Shown in pieces: positions 56,169 through 64,000 of a DNA stretch of 64,000 bases. The notes under the pieces were generated by a model. The model had not been told where the DNA came from. It saw only the letters and a program-made list of their open reading frames with translations, and made no database searches. The stretch is from Nilaparvata lugens (Eukaryota > Arthropoda > Insecta > Hemiptera > Delphacidae), in the NCBI RefSeq assembly GCF_014356525.2, contig NC_052518.1:97537932-97601931 (forward strand). The letters are read 5' to 3'. The translations under genes were made by a program, and so were the position numbers. The first letter of the stretch is position 1. The number at the start of each line of letters is the position of its first letter.

Positions 56169-56520
56169 TTATTCCCCAAATAAACATGCTGCTAAAAGAA
56201 GAGCTATCAACTTGCTAATACTCTGACCAACATCAGATCTCATTGATAGACTATCTTTTCCAACGAGAGGAATCAATGAATCGAGTAGAATCTTGTTGAG
56301 AGTTGGATGACATGTACCATTAGTCTGGATGAGAGCATCAAATAACCTTTTGAATGCTTCCAAGCCCCAATTCACTGAAGTATCATCAACAGTCCTATCA
56401 AATGCTCTCATATAGGTACCAAGCTTCTGAAATATTTTCAGTGTGGAAATTGACAATTTCCCTGTGGTGTTATTTCGTGTTGGTCTCAATTTGATTTTAT
56501 ATTTTTGAAAGTTCGACAGA
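56169..56520 (-). pseudogene. Unrecognised antisense frame (copy B)
   Basis: Second copy of 53888-54240, again open on the minus strand ('LEAFKRLFDALIQTNGTCHP'). Differences from copy A are few and several are conservative. Same caveats as copy A. Confidence 0.4.
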
Positions 56521-56540
56521 AAAATGTGTCGCACAACAAA

Positions 56541-56876
56541 AGGGTGGATCCCACCAAGTAGCTGGTGACATGCCCATTTAACAGTGCTCATGCTATTGTG
56601 GCTTCTCGTTGTGGCAATCACCTGATAAAATGCCAGAAAAATTATCCACACATGGATAAAGCAAAATGTAAATTCAACTTTGATCACATTGTGCCAAAAC
56701 ACGAGTTAGACCATCATGAGGCAAACTGCACCCACAATGAGCAGCGACCCTTTCATGTTCGAGACCTGACACATGTGGAGAACTTGAAGGCCAGGAAGGA
56801 GCTCTGCCAAACAACAAAGAGGGCAACACTCTGCATCCCCCTCGCCCAGTGCAACAACAAAAACTCCAAGGTGTAA
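56541..56876 (+). pseudogene. GTSF1/Asterix-like double CHHC zinc-finger ORF (copy B, full C-terminus, broken start)
   Basis: The ATG of copy A is AGG here (56541), and a TAG stop at 56559-56561 falls six codons on, so the N-terminus is broken. Both fingers keep all eight ligands (starting CPFNSAH and CKFNFDH). The frame then goes on for about 45 residues with 'VRDLTHVENLKARKELCQTT' to a stop at 56874. This shows what copy A lost at the duplication junction. Confidence 0.7.
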
Positions 56877-56880
56877 TGAG

Positions 56881-57930
56881 GTGACAGTGGACTCTGGTAT
56901 GAGAAATGTATTTTTTTTTTGAGAGAGAGAGACGAGAGTATGAATATATTATTAATATTTTCAATAATGACAAATTGAAATTTATTATTATTATTATTAT
57001 AATTAAACTGATAAAGACTATTAAGAGAACTATATTAAGCCAGCTTAACTGTTTCAAATCTTTACTATTTTGTGAACTCTTGAACCACAATATTGCATAC
57101 AGTACATAAGTTATTCGAAATTTAATTTCATTCTACAAACTCTGTTTCAAATTATAATTATTTTGTGAACTCTTGGAACACAATATTATAAGTACCTATT
57201 TCTTGATAAAATTATCAATTTTATACTCAGATTTACCCTGAACCACAAGATGTTTCAAATTTCAATTTACTTCATGAGTTTTAAATTGTTCTCTTACTTA
57301 GTCAATCTTGCTGTGCCTGAGATCGAGTTCATAATCAAATCAATCCTCTTTATATGTCTCTTTTCCATATCATACAAGTACTGGTAACATATACCTAATT
57401 AAAGAGATCAATAAGTTGAACTCATTTCTCATTTGTGATTTCATATTATTTACTTCAATAACAATATTTTGATAATTGATTATTGATTAGAATAGAGGAA
57501 GCTATTTAGGCAAGAGTTTCTCCTATGTTTGATTGTGATTAGGTAAATTTATAGTACATGTAAACAACTAGAACTGATTACATTAGAGAACCTATACTGT
57601 AGTAGCCCACTACTAGAGAATTGGACTATAAGAGGTTAGAAGGATTCAATTTTCTTATCTATAGAATTGGATAAGCAGGGCGTTGTGTGTCACACTTATC
57701 GCTCACTTTCTTCTACTATAAATTTGTAACGTTTATACCTTATCAATTCTGAAGAATTGAATCAATGTCAAGATCAGCTTTTATGAATTATGGTAGCCTA
57801 TTCATTAGCTTTCACGATAAATGTAGTTGTACTATAAAGGTGGGTACGATACTCACTATTTTAATTTGCTCTATTCATAATCTTCCGACGTATTTAAAAA
57901 CTTCTCTGAACAAATGTAACATGACTGGCA
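56881..57930. other. Spacer between copies B and C
   Basis: AT-rich. Holds an approximate 95-bp tandem pair ('attttgtgaactcttg' at 57066 and 57161). No gene. Confidence 0.55.
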
Positions 57931-57939
57931 GGTCGGCTT

Positions 57940-58755
57940 GCCTTTGTTTATTTCATAGTATTTTCTTCTCCTATGATAACAAGTGCTATGGACCTTTTGT
58001 GACGTTTCACCAATTAAATGTGTAGAGTGTCAGGATTTCCATAGTATATCTATAGAGGGCGGGGGGCTCGAGAGTCATAACGGTGCAGGCCAAAATAAAA
58101 AAAAAATATTGATGAATTCATAGTAGTATTGCAAAGCCTCGATTATCATTTCTCATGAATAATTCTAACAGAAGCTTGGTTGAATGATGAAAGCGATTTA
58201 ATGAGAATCCCTGGTTACAATTTGTATAGATCATACAAAAACTTAAATCAGAGCGATGGTGTTGTTATCTACATAAACAGAGAAATAGATGCTAATTGTC
58301 GCGAGCTCCAACTGGGGGGTTTAGCAACATGCCTCTACCTCACCTTTGAATTGGCAGGTGTTTCTTGTCAACTTCTGGCTATCTATCATAGCCCTAACTC
58401 CAGTCTCAGCATCTTTACAGACTCTATTGAATCATATTTCAATGAGCAAACAAATAATAGTAATTGTATTAAAATTTTAGCTGGAGACATTAACTGTAAC
58501 CTTTTGAATGTCAATCCTCATACGCTTGAAGAGAGGTATTTGGATGTGTTGAACGATGTGGGGCTCGCTTGCTGTGTCGACAAGGTTACTAGGCCAGCTA
58601 GTAATACATGCATTGACCACTACTTTGTTAAGTTACCACCCTTGTATGAAGCAGCTACAACTATAGTACAAACCTCAATTACCAACCACTACACCATGTG
58701 CATGAATTTATTCACACCTAACAAAAAACCGCCAATAGAGATAATTATTACATGA
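57940..58755 (+). pseudogene. LINE copy C: flank and ORF2 endonuclease domain
   Basis: Homology to copy A starts at 'gcctttgtttatttcatagt' (57948 against 51931) and includes the region before the endonuclease. The frame 58180-58755 is the longest endonuclease copy: GVVIYINREIDAN, LLAIYHSPNSSLSIF, ILAGDINCNLL and 'TCIDHYFVKLPPLYEAATT', ending in TGA inside 'acatgaaa'. ORF1 is absent, so the copy is 5'-truncated or rearranged. Confidence 0.82.
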
Positions 58756-59790
58756 AAATAGATTGGAATAGCGTAAAAAACACTATGTCATTGCAGAATT
58801 GGAACCATGTCACAAACAAAAATAATATCAATCTTGCAACTAATTCATTTATACAAACTACACAGAATATTATTCAACAAATGACAACAAAAACTAAAAT
58901 ATCAGCTAACCATACAAAAATAAAACCATGGATTACTAGAGGACTTATTAATCCCATATGCCATCACGATAAAGTGAGAAAAAAACTTAATAGACAACCT
59001 TATTGTATTTCCTTGAAAACTGAATTTACTCATTTTAGAAACATGCTACATTCGACTATAAAACAAGCAAAACATAATTACTACAAAAATAAAATCGATC
59101 AAGTTTCAAATAACCCACACCAATTCTGGAATGTAATAGAAGAAATCTCTGGAAAAGCCAAAGAACCCCATTCATTCCCAATCGACGCATTTGCCCAAAG
59201 AGGAGATCCTACTTCAAAACCTAACATTAAGGACATTTGGAAAACTTTTAATCAGTATTTCACATCAGTTGGGTCCATACTCACTAGATCCTTGAATCCA
59301 GTAGGGCAACCAGAGATCAGAGATCAAGAGTACGTGGTTGATGCTGTCTTCAAATTGAAAGAGGTGACAAAAATGGAATTATCAAAAGTCATTAATAGCC
59401 TCAAAGGCAGGAGTGCTCCCGGGTATGACTGTATTCCAACACGAATAATTAAAGACAACCTTCATACACTAATAAACCCAATACACCACATAGTGAATCT
59501 TAGCATTCAGACAGGACAGTTACCAGAATACCTAAAAATAGCGAAGATCATTCCAATCCACAAATCAGGACCCAAAAACGAACCTACAAACTATAGACCC
59601 ATTTCCCTGTTATCTACTCTGTCAAGGATCATTGAAAAATGCATTAGAATACAGTTAATGGAATATTTGAACAGAAATAACATACTAGCACATAACCAAT
59701 ACGGCTTCCAAAAAGATAAAAACACCAATGATGCATTATTTCAGGTAAACAAATACATAATAGAGTCAGTTAAAATTAAAAAGAAATTAT
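58752..59790 (+). pseudogene. LINE copy C: linker and reverse transcriptase blocks 0-3
   Basis: ATG overlaps the stop of the endonuclease frame by the four bases atga. The frame is open through the site deleted in A and B ('VINSLKGRSAPGYDCIPTRI') and goes on with 'YRPISLLSTLSRIIEKCIRI', 'HNQYGFQKDKNTNDALFQV' and 'NKYIIESVKIKKK'. LINE homology stops there (about 59787), before the first catalytic Asp block, and unrelated sequence leading to the mariner-like element begins. Confidence 0.82.
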
Positions 59791-59954
59791 CAGCTGAAAG
59801 TTATTTTCAGAAATATTTTAGCTCACTGTTAAACAAAACAACAAACTGTAAGTTAGGCCTACTGTAACCTCACTGTGTTTTTTGTTTAATCTATTAAACA
59901 GTTATTTGTAACCATTTCACTTTACTTTTGTGTTGAGTGTTAACTTCTTAAAAA

Positions 59955-61041
59955 ATGGCAGGTAATTTTAGACATTCATACTCCGAATTAGCTGACTAAT
60001 GCTGCATTCAATGTATGGAATGGGACACTACTGTAATAGTACTGAAGCAAGACGTTTGTATCAAGAGAACTTCCCTAACCGAGTATGTCCAAGTTCAAGG
60101 TTTTTTGCCACTATTCATCAACGTCTGTCTGAAACAGATTATTTGATATCCAAAGAGCACATTTATGCAGGCAGACCCCGATCTACTATGACTGTTGAGT
60201 TAGAAGAACAAGCTCTTAATGAAATTTATGAACATCCAGAGAAGAGCACGAGAGAATTGTCAGTGCAGTTTAATGTCAATCTATTATTTGGAGGATACTA
60301 AAAGAGCAACAATTACATACATACCACCTCCAGAAAGTTCATACTCTAGTGCCACGAGACTGTATTCCCCGTGCTGGTATTTGCCGATGGTTTTTAGTAA
60401 AACTTGTTAACCCAAACTTTTTAACAACCGTTTTATTTACCGACGAGGCACACTTTACAAGAACAGCTATCGTTAACGTCCACAACCAACATATTTGGGC
60501 AGCTGAGAATCCCCATGCCATCAATCCTAATCGTCCACAACATCAGTTTTCAGTAAACATTTGGGCAGGAATCATAGGAGATCATCTACTTCTGTTCGAG
60601 CTTCCTCCCAGGCTTTATGGCATAATCTACTTAAACTTTTTAAGAAAGGAGCTATTTATCTAACTTGAAGATTTACCTCTTCAGTTGCGCCAAAACATTT
60701 GGTTTATGCATGATGGAGCTCCAGCACACTTCAGTGTTGCTGTTAGTGAACACCTGAATCACAGCTTTACAAATCAATGGATTGGCCGAGGTGGGCCAGT
60801 ACCATGGCCAGCTAGGTCACCAGATTTAAATCCTTTGGATTTTTATCTTTGGAGACATTTGAAAACCTTAGTATACAATACTCCGATTGATACCATTGAA
60901 GAACTCCGATTAAGGATCTTGAACGGAATAGAAATGATAAAACCGACTCCTGGAATATATGAACAGGTCCATCAATCGATGAGAAGACGTCTGAACATAT
61001 GCATTCAAAACAATGGAGGTCACTTTGAACATCATCTTTAG
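59955..61041 (+). pseudogene. Mariner-family transposase with DD41D spacing, broken
   Basis: ATG at 59955 opens MAGNFRHSYSELAD; a shift at 59997 leads to 'MLHSMYGMGHYCNSTEARRL' and 'YQENFPNR', a DUF4817-type helix-turn-helix N-terminus. A second shift or small deletion near 60280-60300 leads to 'KEQQLHTYHLQKVH'. The DDD domain shows TVLFTDEAHFTR, FMHDGAPAHFS and 'WPARSPDLNPLDFYLW'. I count 41 residues between the second Asp (HDG) and the third (PLD). A stop lies at 60661-60663. The C-terminus 'RRRLNICIQNNGGHFEHHL' is complete. DD41D is known from rosa/Visitor-type mariner relatives. Terminal repeats were not found. Confidence 0.82.
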
Positions 61042-61044
61042 TCT

Positions 61045-62085
61045 TTTGGTATAAGTTTAATGTCATTCAGATATGCTACTTTCATATAAGAATAAAATTT
61101 TTCATAAAAACCGAATATTTTATTTGCAATCAGCTAAAACTTATGAGTTATTAGTTCTCTCCTCATAAAACAGAAAAAATTTTGTGGTGTAATGTACTAC
61201 ATAAGAATACATTTTATTCAACTTTTATTAAAATTTAGTTTACACAGCTTACATAATTCTTTTCTGAATCAAATTCTCTACAATTTTTATTGCAAAAAAT
61301 TATTTGTTCACTGGTCATTAAAGAAAGTTATTGGTCATCAAACGTAGAAGTCTGTGTTTTTCTACTAAGATTTTTTGCATATTTCAACTTTTTTCTCAAA
61401 AACTACTCACACTACAGCTTCCAGGCTAATTTTATTCAATTTTTCAGATATTTTTCCATATGAATCCAGCATTAGTTTTTCAAAAACTAGTCCCCAAACA
61501 ATTCAGCATCGGTGTATTTCACCAGAGGAACTGAATTCTGGGCGAAATCTTTCACCCTGAAACACAACTAAAAAATAATCATCGAATTCGATGTTTATAA
61601 ATATATACGATAATATATATTTACTAATGAAATCATTGATAAAGTAAGTTTCATTTCTAAATGAATATAAATTAAGTTTATTAATGTTGTTATAGAGAGC
61701 ATTTGCAATAAATTTTAGTTATTCAATAACTGAGCTGTTTTATTTATGTACAGTTACCCATCTATATAAATAAAAATCGAGCCTCAAATTTTGACTTTCA
61801 ATAACTTTTAATATTATCTTCATGTATAGAATTTACTGAGGATTTAAATAAAAACTCAGAATAATAATTGAGTTTCAAAAACCCTATTTCTCTTATTGAC
61901 CAAGGTATAAGAGTCTATCGCAATAAACCTTGCATATTGACTAGCCTTCGTAGGTACTGCTGTACTTGATTGTTTCTAATGTCGTTTTCACAGTACAATA
62001 CAATACAATATAACACAGTATAATACAAACGGCAACCTCATCCAATAGTATATTATAAAAATTTCAATTCAAATATACATTTTAT
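61045..62085. other. AT-rich sequence, nothing recognised
   Basis: It probably includes the 3' part of the mariner element, but no inverted end could be matched to the left side. Confidence 0.4.
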
Positions 62086-62089
62086 CATT

Positions 62090-62300
62090 ATATATCACAC
62101 ATGTAAACTTTAAAGTAGAAATATTTTTAAAACTCATGTTAGTGACGACCGTTTCGTTGTGTACTGCTTCAAACTAAATTATGTTCAAACAGTGGACTCT
62201 CAAAATTTGAGGGTTGTGGTGGGGATTTGAACTCAGCCATATAAATGAGTTTTAAAATACGGTACCTATTTATACTTTAAAGTTTACATTTGTGATATAT
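62090..62300. mobile_element. MITE with ends atatatcacacatgtaaact
   Basis: Left arm 62090-62137 and right arm 62245-62300 are imperfect inverted repeats that share 'atgtaaactttaaagta' and 'ttaaaactcat'. The middle holds 'gacgaccgtttcg', also seen near 8103, and a B-box-like word. 211 bp, non-coding. Confidence 0.7.
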
Positions 62301-62499
62301 TCAACAACTAAAAAAAAAGATATTCAATAAAGAAAAACAAAAATAATTGAAATAGAAACAAATAAATAAGCATAAAGTTGTGAACTGTATGAATCATACA
62401 GTAATCAAGAATTATTTGAATCATACAAGGATTCAAATAAAAGTTTGATAAAATGATTGGTATTTTACCAGTTCGATCAAAAGCCGCGTTCAAAGAAAA

Positions 62500-63290
62500 G
62501 TTTTATTTTTTTCCTCCACCTACTGTCTAAAGTACTTACTTTACTCCCTGAAACATAATACCAAAGTGTCACTTTTTCGCTCTCGGTAGTAAAAAACAGA
62601 AAAACTCCCTAGGGAGTAAAAGTGACTCCATTTAAATAACATGGGAAGCATCTCTATTTTAAAAACTTACATGGTAATAGGTTAGAAGGTCTAAGCTCAG
62701 ATGAGAAAGCGTAATAGAGGTGTCTGTCATTGAGTCAACTGAATTCAATACCACAACCAGAAATTGGATCAACTCATGAAATATATGTTTGTATGATATT
62801 ATATTCTTAATATTAGTAGACGATAAAAATTTATACAATTTTTAAAATATTTTATTCTATTCAAAATACCAGCCAACAAATATTTTTGATCTGCATTCTG
62901 CAATTCAAATCTGAATATCCGCGTGTATCAAATTCAAATCCGCGTGATCTGGAGTCAGCCATTTTTGGTAGCCTGCCCAGCTGATAAATTATTGTTACAA
63001 CTTTGGCCGATAGATAGCGCAATCGGCAGTGCCAATCAGACGACCGGTTTTTAGGTTTTAGATTATTAGGTTATGTTGTTAGGAAACATTGTCACCAATA
63101 CGTAAGTTATTAGAATGATTTAATTTGCAGTTTCTATAAAAAAATGTAGATGGAGGAAAAATGTTGTGTACATCACGAGCGAAAAATACTTTTTCTCCCT
63201 CAGGAAAATTGTTGCCCTCGGCTTCGCCTCAGGCTTCAAACTTTTTCCCACAGGGAGAAAAAGTCGTACTTTTCACTCTAGATATAAAAA
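62500..63290. repeat. Dispersed repeat with 'ctccct' and 'gaggcgaagccgagggc' words
   Basis: 'tttttcctccaccta' near 62508 is inverted near 63148 ('tagatggaggaaaaa'), and both sides carry 'ctccctgaaa/ctccctcagg' with A/T runs. The GC-rich 'gccctcggcttcgcctcagg' near 63212 stands out. Possibly one element with inverted ends; edges are uncertain. Confidence 0.4.
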
Positions 63291-63294
63291 TAAC

Positions 63295-64000
63295 TATTTT
63301 TTACCTCAAACCATTGATTAATGTTTCAAAAAAACACTGAAAATATTATTGCGTGCTGTAACAAAAAAAAAATGCAGCAAACCTAACACTATTTATAGCA
63401 TTTTTGTTTCTTTTAAAATTTCGTTTAAAAAATGTTTTAAACTTTGTTGTGAACCTAGTAGGCAGTTTGATAGAAATTTTTATAAAAAATTTCTGATGGT
63501 GTTGAAAAAAGGCGTGTGAATAACCATTGCCAATATATGCCTATATAGGTACAGTAATAACACCAAATCCATGAAATTTATGTTAGTTTGGTTCACTTCA
63601 GGTAGGATTTATAATATTATGCTGATATTTTGTTGATAGAAACATGATTCTGATGACTATATCGTCAAGAACTTTAATTATTATAGAAATTGAAAAGATC
63701 AAATCATTGTTCTTACATTTTCTTGTTTTCAAAGATATTTTCAGAAATGTCAACACAGTATAGATATGGTATTCTATTTGAATATTAAGGTACCCACCTC
63801 ACAAAGTATCGATCAAAAATGTGCTATAAGACAAGAATAGAGCGTATTCAACAATAAAAACTCAAGAATTATTTGCATGTGAAATAAATAAATAAATTTT
63901 TCTCCCGCCAAGCAACAGTCAGTCGAGCTGTCGAATTAATTTTAAATTTCTAAAAATTATAATATTATATTAAAAACATTGCTCATTCCTCTCCCTTCTT
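63295..64000. other. AT-rich sequence, nothing recognised
   Basis: No frame, repeat or motif that I can support. Confidence 0.45.

Noticed and set aside
62210..62260. Possible tRNA gene from ggatttgaactcagc on the minus strand
   Set aside because: Only a B-box-like word; no cloverleaf and no A box. It lies inside a MITE.

Overview
The window is nuclear DNA of an insect. It is AT-rich, has GT/AG splice-site pairs, and is dense with decayed transposable elements of classes common in insects: Pao/BEL LTR, CR1/Jockey-like non-LTR, Penelope-like, Tigger/pogo, mariner, piggyBac, hAT and several MITEs. Protein fragments (ZAD-type zinc-finger exons, an Mpv17-family exon, GTSF1-like CHHC fingers) also fit an insect. 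The repeat style reminded me of hemipterans such as planthoppers, but that is an impression and not a proof. There are no bacterial operons, rRNA genes or CRISPR arrays, and no convincing tRNA gene.

Layout. 1-9.9 kb holds intergenic DNA with dispersed repeats, a GC-rich promoter-like patch with CRE and NRF1-type sites (4.2-4.4 kb), a three-layer nest of inverted-repeat elements (6.3-7.5 kb) and a MITE with perfect 36-bp ends (9.1-9.4 kb). 11.8-15.4 kb holds, on the minus strand, two paralogous ZAD-like first exons and a possible second exon, split by a MITE and a LINE 3' end. 15.4-18.3 kb holds LINE fragments and a MITE. 19.5-22.3 kb is a complete Tigger/pogo-like transposon with TA duplications and a broken transposase. 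23.0-25.4 kb is a broken gene with U1-type zinc fingers. 27.0-28.5 kb is a LINE 3' half. 30.0-31.3 kb has the 5' end of a piggyBac-like element running into a perfect hairpin, a 31-bp satellite and A-rich repeats. 31.9-32.0 kb carries an antisense LYRM2-like fragment.

32.4-40.4 kb is a Pao/BEL retrotransposon with near-identical LTRs. Its gag is split by a 1,060-bp hAT-like insertion with an 8-bp target duplication, and much of pol is deleted. 42.3-43.4 kb has a 25-bp minisatellite and a foldback nested in a MITE. 44.6-45.3 kb is a TA-flanked inverted-repeat element. The best candidate for a living host gene is the 5' coding exon of an Mpv17/PMP22-family protein on the minus strand at 47.4-47.6 kb.

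51.3-61.1 kb is the most unusual part. Three related LINE copies lie in a row. The first two are fused, at the same point in reverse transcriptase, to a Penelope-like C-terminus with a GIY-YIG endonuclease. They then run into an unidentified antisense open frame and a GTSF1/Asterix-like double CHHC zinc-finger ORF (piRNA-pathway family). This composite is tandemly duplicated with a 2,271-bp period. The third LINE copy is interrupted by a mariner-family transposase pseudogene with DD41D spacing. The genes do not form one pathway; the window reads as a transposon graveyard around one or two host genes, with a composite element worth testing.
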